Shown here one piece after another: positions 27,958 through 40,023 of a DNA stretch of 64,000 nucleotides (position 1 is the first letter of the stretch; each line of letters opens with the position of its first letter). Location of the stretch: assembly GCA_036250195.1 (NCBI GenBank), contig JAVHZZ010000009.1, positions 95,837,771 through 95,901,770 on the forward strand, written 5' to 3'. The position numbers were made by a program, and so were the translations under genes. The DNA is from Mixophyes australis (lineage: Eukaryota > Chordata > Amphibia > Anura > Limnodynastidae). Under the pieces are notes generated by a model. It searched no databases, was not told where the DNA came from, and worked only from the letters and a program-made list of their open reading frames with translations.

Positions 27958-28381
27958 GGACCTCATTTAGAGTCGGGCGCAAAGTCTGTTTTAGGTGCAT
28001 CCAGCAAACAAACACTACCACACATGTGCAGAAAGCACCAAATCCGCCTGCATCTTGGACGCAATTAACACTTGCGACAGCTTGCGACTCACTACAAGAG
28101 AATGGGAGGAACACAGATTTGTGAAGGCGTGACCATGTAAATACATCCTAGTCGCAGTGAGGCGCAGACGCAACACACGTCAAAACAGGGCTAAAGCTGT
28201 GCGGCAGGAAATAGGTGGCGCAAGCTTTAGCTAGCTGCAGGAACTGCTCGCAGCTCCATAGGGTATTAAGAGTGGGACGCAACTGGGGTTGCTTGCCACT
28301 CGTAATACCCTACTAAGCTGCGGCACACTCCCACTCCTACACTTCTTAGACAGACTTTGCGTCCAACTCTAAATAAGGTCC
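27958..28381. mobile_element. Palindromic MITE, family E (Harbinger-like), 424 bp
   Basis: Inverted ends of about 32 bp: GGACCTCATTTAGAGTCGGG and its partner CCAACTCTAAATAAGGTCC, continuing into GCAAAGTCTG / CAGACTTTGC. TAT on both sides (27955-27957 and 28382-28384) is a 3-bp duplication. Non-coding; the interior is relatively GC-rich. Confidence 0.8.
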
Positions 28382-28384
28382 TAT

Positions 28385-30466
28385 ATGTACAATTACTTTT
28401 ACAGCATAATGGAACTCTAAAGTTATACATGTATTATACATGTTATATGCATTATACATGAGCTAATGTACACAATTACTGCCTTAAAGTATACCAGTGG
28501 TCTGCAAACCGTTACTGAAGCCCATGTAGTTTCTACAGAAAATCTGTGATTCTTTTTCATTTTTAGCTGCTGGAAAGCTGACGTGAACACTGTTAAATGC
28601 TGAAAAGGTCAATAGCGTGGGTAACAATTTATTACAACTAATTTTAACTAAACTAATAAGTAGCCAGCAAGGCTGCGGTGGTGACTCCCTGCATTCTCAA
28701 TAGAAGTCTTATGTAACGGATATGGAGATTTGCCATGAAAAGGACACACGAAGGCAACATGACCACAGCAACAGGAAACTGGTAGGGAAATAAGCCTATT
28801 TATGGCAAGAGCCTATCCTATGCAGTTGATCATGTGTCATAAGCTTTCAGTTTAACCCCCTCTCCCTCTGAGACATTGTAACCCACCGAAATCTCATCAG
28901 GATTTGTTCCAGCATGTGTACAGTAAACAACACAGTTAAGTGATGTTGTCAACCTCCAACCTAGTAAAATTCTTTTAACTTTTGTTGCCAGGAGTTGGTC
29001 CAACTCATTGCATATTTTTCCTGTATAAACTTGTCTATCCTAATCAGTTTTCGTCTTTTGATGCTAAATGTGTGCATTGGGAAAGCATTCCATTCATCTG
29101 TGTATGTGCTACAAAGTGCTAACTTTCTTATTGCACCTCCCAACTTTATAGAACTAATGAGCTCTAGGACTTTTCTTTCTGAGAAATATTCTTCTCTCAT
29201 GTGCTTTGTTCAAGCGGCAGGGCAGGGACACACACTCATTTCCAGACCTCCCCACTCCCCCCTCCTCTTTGCCTGCACAATTTCTCATGCAAATCCAGAG
29301 TCTTAGCTGGTGGCTTGACTGATGCAGACACAGGGAGGAGGGCAGAGTTATGGGAAAGGAATCTCAAAAGACTTCTCTAGTGTCATGGAAACAAAGATGA
29401 TCACAGTTTACATTTAAATCAGAATATGGACAAACATTAGAGATCATTATTAGAGATCATTCAGTGACATTAGACTGGAAGGAAGAAGGGTTAATGGATG
29501 AAGGTCCGTTAACTGCACTGCGGAGCAAGACAAGTCCTAACAATGTAACATCAAACCAAACACACAGTCATCATGTCTCGCCTAAGAGGGTCAGATGTTT
29601 AGAATTGTGAAACAGGTCTACTCTAATCTTTACCATGTTATAGGACTTTGTAAACAGGAGTATAATTTGGGCACTTGTCCTCTATGGCTCCTCCCAGCCA
29701 TGTAATAAGACGGTTTAAGGAGGATCCAACACACTTTCTGTTTTATTCAATGACATGCAGAAAATTAGCTGACAAAGGTTTAACTTTTGACCGTTAACAG
29801 GGTTTGACCATTTATGTACCAGAAATATAATGGTTAGCTCACACAGACTGACATTCTAAGGTTGATGGCTTTTGTACTGCACAAAAAAAGTTTTGTTTTG
29901 AATTAGAGATTTAGTTTAACCCTATCTATGTTAAAGAAAAATGTAATTTTATGTAAACCATAATTATTCAAATAGTGACCTTTGGGCCCCAGGATCTCAT
30001 GTTTCATGACATTTTTTTTTAATTTACATGGTAAATCCCAATTTACATCAAAGTGATGTCATTAATGTAAGACGATCCCCAGTTCCGCTTCCCTGTCAGT
30101 TACATTAACCCTTTTTTGATCTACTGCGTATCAAAACAATACCCAAAACTGCAACACAGTCATATATACCAATCTGGTACAGTTACCAAAATCAATTAAT
30201 ACATTTTACAATCAGGAGCTGACAAAAGTGGACATTTAAACTGGTGACACACTTGCTAACCTGGTCATTGAGTTTGCTTGAAAATTACCAAATAAACTAG
30301 CATGACGATCATACCGAACAAAACAAATCTTATTAGTTTTATATCATTTATTTTAGAAAATTTGTATAGCCAATAATCAGAATATGTGTTGGGAATGGGC
30401 TCGAACACAGTTTAATGGCCTACTATCGTTGTAAAATCCTTGATAACAAACTTGTAATTTCCACAT
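28385..30466. other. Unannotated sequence
   Basis: No recognisable gene. Open frames of 79-103 codons around 28961-29306 lie opposite each other and match nothing I know. Confidence 0.5.
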
Positions 30467-30469
30467 TTA

Positions 30470-30689
30470 GGGGGAGATTCAATTAGCCACAATGTTGCTG
30501 AGAAATTTTGTGGCTGCGCACTTTTACCGGTAGTACGGTAATTTATGCTCATTTTTGCACACACTTCTATGGGGTGCGAGCAAAAAACAGCGGATATTTC
30601 ACAAAAAAAATAAATAAATATGTGCAAAGTGTTTTTGCGCCTGTTCCAAAGACACTTCATGCATATTTTTTGCTAATTGAATCTCCCCC
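30470..30689. mobile_element. Palindromic MITE, family D-related, 220 bp
   Basis: Ends GGGGGAGATTCAATTAGC and GCTAATTGAATCTCCCCC are perfect inverses. TTA on both sides (30467-30469 and 30690-30692) is a perfect 3-bp duplication. The interior differs from other family D members apart from TTACCGGTAGTACGGTAA. Non-coding. Confidence 0.85.
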
Positions 30690-31162
30690 TTAGTTCTTTA
30701 TAGTAGAAGTTTGTAAATGCCTGAAGATTTGCAGCACGCTGAGTCACAAAACTACTAACATAACCACAATCATAACTGAATAACCAAAGATCCTTGGAGG
30801 CAAGTAGATTTTATTTTATTGTATATGTTGAAAATATTAAACTTTTAAGCTGCACTCTTACATGCTGTAAATTTTCTATAATGTGCCTAATGTGCCCCCC
30901 CCCCCCCTTCCCCCTGACTGACCCCCAGAAGGGGTGTGTGAGTGATAGAACCAATCCTTCTTCTGAGTGGTCCTCCCACACGCACCACACCCCCCCCCCC
31001 CCCCCCCCCTATTCATCCCAGTTTTTGGCAATAGCTGTGAAAATTACGAAGGGGCCCATGAAAAATGTAGCAGGCCCAGCTATGAGAAGGAGCACATCTG
31101 GTAGGTAGTACTGCAGCTTTGAGCTTTATTTCCATGGCAGATACTAATATATCTAGCACAAT

Positions 31163-31810
31163 CAGGGCTGTCACCAGAAATTGCAGGGCCCAGTACAATT
31201 GTAACAGGCAGAGCCCCCCTCATTCCTTCTCTCACCCCACCCCCATTTTTAAATTATTGTCTACCCAACATTTGCATGTTCCCCTATTCCCTACAGTTAC
31301 CCTGCCATCCCCAGTTCCATCTAATCCCTGCAGTAGTTAGCTTACCACTCTACAATCTACTTCTTCTTGCTGTCTTCTTTCGTTTCCTCTCCGTTTAAAC
31401 CATTGTGACGTCATTTATTACTTCACGTCAGCGACACTGCAGAGAGCCTCTCTGCTATGTCGCAGCTCTCTGTCCAGGAGCCGGGCCCCTCTCTTTCAGG
31501 AAGATGCAAACCTAGGGGGTGAAGGCTACAGTAAATGGCAGCAACCATGGGACCCCCACACCTTGGGAATGGAGGCAGACATGATGCCACATCTCTTAAT
31601 TCAGTGCTGAGGCCTCCCCCCACATCTCTGAAGCTGCTGCTGCCTAGACGTTGAGCCTGGTAAATCCCGTAATTCACTGCGGAGCCCCCCTTCCCCTAAT
31701 AAATCTGTTTTGGCCCAGGGCTGTTGGGACCTCTTGTTGCTCTTGGGCACCAACAGATCAAGAGCAACAAGTACTGTGGTACTCCCTGTACCCACCTGAT
31801 GACGGCCCTG
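31163..31810. mobile_element. hAT-like non-autonomous transposon, 648 bp
   Basis: Ends CAGGGCTGTCACCAG and CTGATGACGGCCCTG are inverted (13 of 15). Perfect 8-bp duplication AGCACAAT at 31155-31162 and 31811-31818. The interior is GC-richer than its surroundings and has no transposase. Confidence 0.85.
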
Positions 31811-31818
31811 AGCACAAT

Positions 31819-33210
31819 ATCTAGGTATTATGCCAAAGTAGAGTTTATTTTGATCACTTTTCCTGAAGTCTTACTTTGCACCAATGCTTACATAACAAAA
31901 TGATCTTCTGCAGCGTAAGAGAGTCTGAAGTCTGTCACAGGTGAACCCATCAACGACACATAATGGAAGCAGTCATTTGGTGAGTTGAAGCAATATTTAG
32001 GAGACTACAGTCTATCAATTCACTATGGACTGGTGGTGTAACTGAGACACAAAGTAACAATAACAAACTTTGTACAGCACTTTTTTCTACATTGTTAGTA
32101 AATGACATTACCCCAGGAAGGCAGTGGGGCTGAAGTTAAAGCCATGGAAACAATAAAAACGATCACAGATGAAACTGGCTAAATCATATTAACTTCCTTT
32201 TCTGTGCACTTTTCAATAATAGCTTATTAAAACAATAACAGACTCTGTGATACGGTGTCAGGAGGTTATCTGCAATAAAGAGGAAAAAACTGATATATTT
32301 CATTTTCATGACTGTCAGCCTATTTTCCATGGGAGTGTAAATAAAAATTGGCTCTGCTTTCCAGATATAGACAAGAGGAATTAGCTGCAGGATGCCACAC
32401 TAACAAAAGCCAAGCCTGTGATCCAAGGGCCTGGCACCGCTGGGACATGGGAGGGGACAGCGGGTATGCTGTTAAACTCACACACAAAAAAGAACTTACT
32501 TGGCTCTTCCCGACAAACTATAGAGGTCATTTTACAAAGCACTTAAATTGCTTTGCTGGCAACGGTGACGTTAAAAAAACCCATTATCGGTTCCCTCAAT
32601 CGCTAACCTAACAAAACTTTTTAAACGTCTATAGATCTCCGAAAACTTACACATATTATCTGGCAGATCTAAAACTCTCTAGTTACCTTCCAATTACAAC
32701 CACCATTGTGGGACCTCACACAAGGCACACCCCCAATTCTCAATGCATTATGCCACTGCACAAGCCTAGGTAGAATTAATTGCAGTAAATAAAGGTAATA
32801 AACCTTACACCGACAGTTTTGTGGCAATTAATGACCAGGGTACTTTATTATTCGCTTTCAAATCAATAATAATCAGTAGAACAAAACATAAATAATGACT
32901 TTCAGCTGTAAATAAACAAACTTTACTAAATAACAACCAAAAGACTCAAGCATAACACACCATTCTACTACCCAGCAATAATAAGCCATAAATCATTACC
33001 CCCCAATTAAATGGGTGACGACACTACATAATTAAGGGCCAAGATAAATACTTCCATCCTACATTAAATTAAAAAAGAAACTAGGCAGTGCTAGGCATAC
33101 TGAGGTCGACGACCAGCATCATTCCTTAAATAGCCAACCAGCTGCCTGCTTACACCGCTGGGCAGCAGTAGGGTAGACATTGCTAATATTTCACTACTAC
33201 CCCTCACCTT
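31819..33210. other. Unannotated AT-rich sequence
   Basis: No gene or bounded element recognised. Confidence 0.5.
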
Positions 33211-33419
33211 GGGGGAATTCAATTGCCCCCCCCAGAGTATCGCCACGCTAATGCTATTACCGTTACTGTGGTAAATTTAACCCGGCTTTCTGCTCGCAGC
33301 AAAAAGCCGGCGTTAAAACTACCGTAATAACGGTATCTAAGCGCATTATTACCGTAATAACAGTAATAAACCGCAGGCCGCGTTACTTTTTACAATATTG
33401 CGGCCAATTGAATCCTCCC
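33211..33419. mobile_element. Palindromic MITE, family D
   Basis: Ends GGGGGAATTCAATTGCC and GGCCAATTGAATCCTCCC, with the family interior CGGCTTTCTGCTCGCAGC and the palindrome ACCGTAATAACGGTA. Outer triplets do not match, so the duplication has decayed. Confidence 0.75.
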
Positions 33420-34340
33420 TCATGTCCACCTCTCCCTAAAACACCCACCTGCTAATCAAGATGACTTGTACAAGTCTTATCTAGAAGACTGTAAAAGATT
33501 AGCCATAAATAAGGCCAACACAAGGATAAAGGGTATGGGGACCCGGATGTGTCCGATGGGGGTCATCTCAAGTCATAGGTGGGACCTGCTACCATTCCAT
33601 GACATGCTGGGTGATGTAGCTTAAGAAACAGATGGAAAGATGTTGGCTTACTACCAGTGGTGTCATGCTGGGTAATTGTGAGGGAGCGTACTAATCATTT
33701 TATGGAAGTGAGAATTCACAGCAAATCATCTTATTTAATTTATATTTATACAAATTGTGTGAATCAGTGAAAATCACTGAATTATCCTACAGATATGAAC
33801 ATGACGGAAACAATTTGTTGATAAAAATAAATTATTATTAATCATAATAATAATAATAATAATAATACATACTTTTATAAAATTGCCAGGTATGTTTGGC
33901 TACATGTTAACTTTATATTGTGATTACAAAAATAGTTAAACATTATTGTTAAGGTTAAAATGTTGCATTGGTTTATTAACCTTCTCTTAATTCAACAGGT
34001 AGAAAAAGTATGGATTTTTTTTTTTTTTATTTATTTAAAAATAATGATTGTAAGCTTCTAGGGACAGCCGCTTTCTCCCATTGCTGCTTGATGTAGCTTG
34101 TTATTACATTTCAATGAAGAAAGACGGCTTTCTGCAGCATTGAATTAAGATGCTCCTTAAACAGAACATATTACTCAGTCCTTTGTACAGAGAAAGGAAA
34201 ACGCTTATTAATACTGCATAACAACCTGCTGCCATGTGAGGGTATAATGTACACAATAGATTGACATGAACTGCCACTGACTTCTAGAGGACAGTCGACA
34301 TGGGAATCACTATTTTAACTCTCTGTGTGCTGGAGAATCC
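33420..34340. other. Unannotated sequence
   Basis: AT-rich, with a TAA/TAATAA microsatellite at about 33835-33866. No gene recognised. Confidence 0.5.
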
Positions 34341-36420
34341 GATGCACACCCTTACTGGGCCACATCATTCCCCCCTCCTCAGAGCAGCAGTGAATGGGTT
34401 AATCGGCGAGGGGGGGGGGGGGGGGAAATAAACCAGTTTTAAAAACATGAGCCAGCTCCAAGCTCCCACACTGTGTCTGGGAGGCTCTGAGGGTGTTTTC
34501 CTTGCAGCTCTTCTGTCCGTGCAATGCGGTGCAGGAGTACCAACTGTTAACCCGTTCAGTAGCGGAAGAAAGGAATAATACAAGAAACGAGCTGTTGCGA
34601 AATTAACACCTGCAGCCCTGGAAATGGGAGGCTCTGTGCAAACACACAATGATCATCCAGTAATCCCAGATAGCTCAGCACACAAACACACATTCACCCC
34701 CTGCTGGACAGGGCTCCTGAGGGCTGAGCTGTGAACGCAAAAAACCACATCAGCTTCAGCTTTGCCACTCATTGACAATACAAGTCTGCAAGGCAGGTGT
34801 CATTTTACCAAAGGGAAAGGAGGGATGGGAGGGGGGGCTGAATTTATCAAAGTCTTTAGCTTACAAAAGATAACAATAACTGGATGAGGAGTGTCTTTAC
34901 TTGATGCATTAGCAAGTGCCTAATTAACCCAAATAATCAAACCAAAAAATTTAAACACAGGAAACGAATCTTATAAACACCAAGAAGAAAAAAACAAAGT
35001 ATTGCAAAATGTCAGGAAGAATAGAAGATAAACCAGGCAGGTCTGCACTGCAGTTAAAAGCCTCTGCTGATCTATTCATTCATAGTGACACCCGAATGAC
35101 CTCTGACCTGTACAGAATAGCAACAAATTAAGTAATTCTGGTTATTACTGTGTAATGGGAGCTGCGAGATTAATAAACTGCATGTAACACTCCCAACCCA
35201 TTCAAGCACGGGAAGTGTGTGTGTGACTTTGAATGAGACTCGGTACCGCTGTACAGTGCAGCCCATATTCACAGCAGCTTAACCCCTCCAGTGCCAGGGC
35301 GCAAAACAACGCCTCCTGGCACTGCCCGCTGCATGGGTTCGCTATAATCTAAACGAGCTCCCCAATCATTAGGACATAACGCAGACCTTTCCTGCCCGCC
35401 TCTGTTTACACAGGGATATTACAGCTTTCAAGACAGAGTTTATTGGCAGATTTTAATCCTATTAGCCCCTGTGCAGTCACCATTAATCTAGGATAAATCA
35501 AACAGCATTTTACTAACCCTGGACCTGCAAAATAGAACGTTTACATTGAAGCGAAACACAAACTGGCTGCTAACACGCCGCGATCCATAGGCAAAGGGCA
35601 GCTGTCCTTGTTCTCTGATAGCGATTATATAAAGGTTATACATACAGCATCTGTGTCACTTCAATAGAACCGCTCCTCTTCCATATATTGAATTCAGACA
35701 AACCACACAGTGACAACTGATCAGTCTGTAAATGCGCATTATGCCTTTGTATTTACCGATAAGACTTTTACATGCTGGATGACATTGCTGATGTATTCAA
35801 CACTGTAACACACACACAGATCAACAGCACATTGTCACCCCCAGGACTGCAAGTAACAGAGCTGACACTTTGTGGTCCGATTCAGAGCCCAAAAAACCCT
35901 GAGGCTTTCATGTGGGATCCTCAGATAAAGGAGAGGTACAGCACGGTTCTGTATGTCACTACTGTGTTACTTACTGGTATATAGGGCTCCATACGTGGTG
36001 CTTCTATGCGCTGGGAAACCAGCAGCATTTTGGACTCGAGATCCACCAGATATTACATCCACTTTGGTGTATTGGTAAAACTCCAAAATAAAAAAATATT
36101 CAATCAGAAAAAAATAGTAGGTATTGCAGTATGGATATGTAAATGTATATATTTCCCTTTTAGACTCCAGACAAAAGCATCCCAGTGAAGCAGTTGGCTA
36201 ATGATTCACCCAGTGCCTGTCTAAGACTGCTCACTACATTTCCATCAGCCCACAGTTCCCCACTTCAAGGAGGAGTCTCTGGGCTTTAAATTACTGATAG
36301 GACATTTACAACTGCTGTGTCACCAAGGGAGGTGGAGACAGATCTAGAGTCACTCAATCTTAAAGGGGAAACAAGCGTTCACTTACACTGCTCATTCCTG
36401 ACAATTAGATCCTAGTGTGG
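34341..36420. other. Repeat-poor, GC-richer region; candidate host regulatory sequence
   Basis: About 2 kb without any of the repeat families that fill the rest of the window, apart from a G run near 34410. Base composition is visibly less AT-rich, and CpGs occur at 34400-34600 and 35280-35620. It includes blocks such as GAATGACCTCTGACCTGTAC and several TAATTA-type homeodomain-like words, for example at 35120-35180. No open frame is convincing. A conserved non-coding element or a gene's 5' flank is possible, but this is inference from composition only. Confidence 0.35.
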
Positions 36421-37301
36421 GAACGTGACGGACAGTCGGCTTTTTCAGTAGGGGGCTGCTGTGCCAAGCCCCCCTTCCTAGGTGTTGAATCATGAGACGT
36501 TCAGCTCACTGTAGACTATTTATAAATTAATAATAGAATAAGAGCAGCGCTAGCAATGACAGCAATTACAAAAGAATAGCAACATAATGCATGTAAATTG
36601 TAAAATCACAAGTCAAGGCATCCTTTTGTGTTGGCAACATAATTTTGCTAAAATATGTTTGCTGTATATAAACAACCTATAATAGATGGATTAACTCTAC
36701 CACTAATAATACACATTTAATTAGTTAAAATTAAATACATAAATACATGAGAGTAAATATTTTATAAAAAGTATTATAATCAAGTATTTTATTTATAGGA
36801 TCATACTTAATATCATTTACAGGGATACTCTGATGCTGCGTTGGGGATGATTAGTGATTGTCTCTATGGATCTTGGAGCACTACAATCCCCATCATGTCA
36901 ATCCACTGAATTTGATTTTAACATATTTTTTTTTAACATTTTAAACACTCTTCTTCTATGTCAACATATAATGCCTGCAGACTAAGGGGCATATTTAACA
37001 ATAGCCACTTTGTTTTGGCACTATCATTTTCCTTCCTTATCGCCTTATCCGGGGACTAGGAGCTTCTTAAATAGGCCTCTATGATTATTTTGTAAGAATT
37101 ACATTTAACATGCAGAAAATAAGGAATTGTACTATGTAGATGGTTAGTATATAAAATTGGGGACAGTAGACCACCAGGGACCCCAGATGCAGCCTAAATT
37201 TAAATCCCTATATTTCCCCTACACACCCTTATATTCCATCCCCCCTAGTTTCCACTCATTTAGCAAACTCATAATCTATGCAAAGCATATTTACATACAT
37301 A
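36421..37301. other. Unannotated AT-rich sequence
   Basis: No gene. At 36986-37082 GGGGCATATTTAACAAT and TTAAATAGGCCTCT look like the ends of a small decayed MITE of about 100 bp. Confidence 0.45.
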
Positions 37302-37822
37302 GGGGCATATTTATTAAAGACCGCATTTTTAACACAATCTCTTTCAATCCTTATCACAAAGATAAGGATTGAAAGATTGTGTGTATTTATTAAAAAAACT
37401 TCAACAGGAACAGCAGTCACGAAAAACTGCTGTTCCTGCAAATACAATTATGCTCTCTATTCTATGGTCACTATCGTAAAGTGGCCATAATGACCAATAG
37501 TGACCAGAGGGGAGAGCAGTAAGATGCGGTGAAGATCCCTCTACCGCAATCCTCTTCCATACAGCAGACCTGAAATATGACCTATACGGTAATGTACGCC
37601 AGCCTGAGTTGGCGAACATTACCGTATGTGTAATTGCATTTTCACAACTTATTAAATTGTGGTATATAGCAATTCCCATAGACATCTATGGGGACTGCTA
37701 TGGATTTTTTTTTTTAAAAAGCACTGTTAATAAATGTGCACATTATTTAAATGTGCGTCGGTCCCCGGAAAACTACCATTTTCAGGGGAATTTAACGCCA
37801 AAATGCAATAATAAATAGGTCC
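37302..37822. mobile_element. MITE with a chain of internal hairpins
   Basis: Ends GGGGCATATTTATT and AATAAATAGGTCCC are roughly inverted. Inside are strong hairpins: CTTTCAATCCTTATC facing GATAAGGATTGAAAG (about 37341-37375) and CAGGAACAGCAGT facing ACTGCTGTTCCTG (about 37404-37438), plus a looser pair around ATTACCGTA at 37590-37625. No target duplication is evident. Non-coding. Confidence 0.65.
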
Positions 37823-38396
37823 CAAGTACAAACAGCCAAGTAATGGTTGTCCTAGAATAGTGTTATATGTGTTAACTCTGATATATTATTAATTTTTCTA
37901 TTGTTTAATATGTACAAATGGTTGCATAAGCACTGTCACTCACTAAAAAAAAAATCAGAAAATTTAAATAAAGTATTAAATACAATAGACATTTCCAGGG
38001 ACAGAAATTTTCAGACACAAGTCTTAAAACCTTGCACAGTCCCTGTAAATTAGGGACATTTGGCAAGCATGTTAAATGTCACTAATAAACAAACATCACG
38101 GTTATGATAAATACTACAGCAGGCATATACAATAGTTAGTAAAAAGAATAACCTTTTATTTACAAAATGTCAATATGTTCAATAGCTCTGTACAGCGCAA
38201 ACAGGCCGTGTGACAGAGCAAATATATGTTCACTTCACAATTTATAATTTATGAGAGGGATACGGATACATTAACCCCAATTAAATTTAAACATACACTT
38301 TAATATGACCTCTGCAAGACTTTAAAAAATACAATAACTTCAAAACAATGATACTGTACACTCAAAGCACTTTTATTGGCTAGTCATGAACTAATG
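37823..38396. other. Unannotated AT-rich sequence
   Basis: No gene or bounded element. TCTGTACAGCGC near 38190 is a weak echo of the SINE-like family. Confidence 0.45.
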
Positions 38397-38813
38397 CTGG
38401 GTACACTCTACAGAAATTTCGACCAACTTTTTATGCAGAGCGATTTTACATGCGATCGATGATACGATCGCTCGGTCCATGGACTGCATACACACTAGCC
38501 TTGTTTAGGACGATAAAGGGAAGAGCGGACGTCCCTTTAGCGAATTTTTACAGCCATGTTGTCGTGAGCAATGACTGTAATTTCGTACTCACTGTTGTGG
38601 ATCGGTCGGAAGTTTATACACACCGCACAGCGGAAACGAGATTGGACCGGAAATATTAAACGGTACGACCAACCAAATGAGGCGACAATCGTCCATTTGG
38701 GCAGACTTTCGACCATCGTGTCACTGCACACACTGACCCGACTTTTGAATGAGCGGTCGTATGTCGGCTGTTTGAGCCGATTATTGGATGAAAACAGTGT
38801 AGTGTGTACCCAG
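38397..38813. mobile_element. MITE with CTGGGTACAC ends, 417 bp
   Basis: Ends CTGGGTACACTCTACAG and AGTGTAGTGTGTACCCAG are inverted. The interior is rich in CGATCG-type words (for example TGCGATCGATGATACGATCG). Open frames of 64-86 codons here overlap on both strands and are accidental. The duplication is not clear. Confidence 0.7.
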
Positions 38814-39806
38814 CTTAACTGTTCTAAGTGATGGATTTAACTAGGGAGGTTTACAAATGAGGCTTCCCAATTTGTGAATACATCTTTTGTTGACAGTCCC
38901 ATTTAAACATAAAGCAATAACAGATAATCAATTAAGTAAATAATTCAAATTATTATTTTTTATCTGGAGTTGGGGTGGTTGTGGGACACATAACTCAATT
39001 TTAACTCCAAGGTTTTATTTACTATTATAGGTGTAAACTTGCACAGTGTAGCAGTCCACCAATCCACCAACAATAGCTTTCATCAGTCTAGTTCAAAGTA
39101 CACATGTCAAATCAAGTGCACTGGTTACTATGGGTTAAAGGTGTTTTCTCCTTAATTGTGCATAAATCCCCAAAATGTTACTGAAATACATTTCCCATGA
39201 CAACCAAGAAGCTATCACAGTGAGCGTAGTTCAGAAGCAGATGTAGTATTAGCAGGAGAGGTCTTGGAACCTGTCACCCAGAGGCAAAGTACATGATCTT
39301 CCAGGTGAATTGGACAATGAGCGTATTTCTGTTTTAGGGGAAGTGCACCCACTCTTTCTTCGCCTTTCTTTGGAATTACAGAATGCTGTAGTATTCAGCG
39401 CTGGATCCCCACCATTGTCAATGATTCATCACTATCTGATAAGACGGGTGACTTGGCACAATCAATAGAGTACAGTCCCGTCAGGCTCTCTTGAGCCTTT
39501 ATGACGGATGTTGTAGGCATCAACACTCGGAGAATTCAGTATTTGGGGCTGCTTCTTGGGAATGCAAGGGGCAAGATTCCCATTGTTACCTAATAACTGG
39601 TAAATCAATAGTATAAACACAAAATGAAATGTTTTTGATCTACAATCATTTCGCCTGTAAGAATTGCATATGTGAATATGCTTTAACATCTGCTTCTGCA
39701 CCTATCTTGCCGCTTTGTATATGACGGGAATTTCTGAATTTTTTAGGGACCAGAATTTGCAATTGGGATTTGTAGCACAAGCAGCCAGCTCTGCATCAGA
39801 CCCATA
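38814..39806. other. Unannotated sequence
   Basis: No gene or bounded element recognised. Confidence 0.5.
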
Positions 39807-40020
39807 GGGGGGTATTCAATTGTTCAGCTTGACGGACGAAAAACTCGCGCTCTAAAACTATTACCGTTAATACGGTAATTACTCGCTGAATGCTGCAAGC
39901 TGAAATTCAGTGAGTAAATTACCATATGAACGGTTTTTAAGCGCAATTTTACCGTATTAACGGTAATAGTTTTAGAGCGCGAGTTTTTCAGCCATCAAGC
40001 CGAACAATTGAATACCCCCC
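39807..40020. mobile_element. Palindromic MITE, family D, near-perfect hairpin
   Basis: Ends GGGGGGTATTCAATTGTTC and GAACAATTGAATACCCCCC are inverted, and the match continues inward through AAACTCGCGCTCTAAAACTA for more than 60 bp per arm. ATA on both sides (39804-39806, 40021-40023). It is the most symmetric element in the window and therefore probably one of the youngest. Confidence 0.85.
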
Positions 40021-40023
40021 ATA

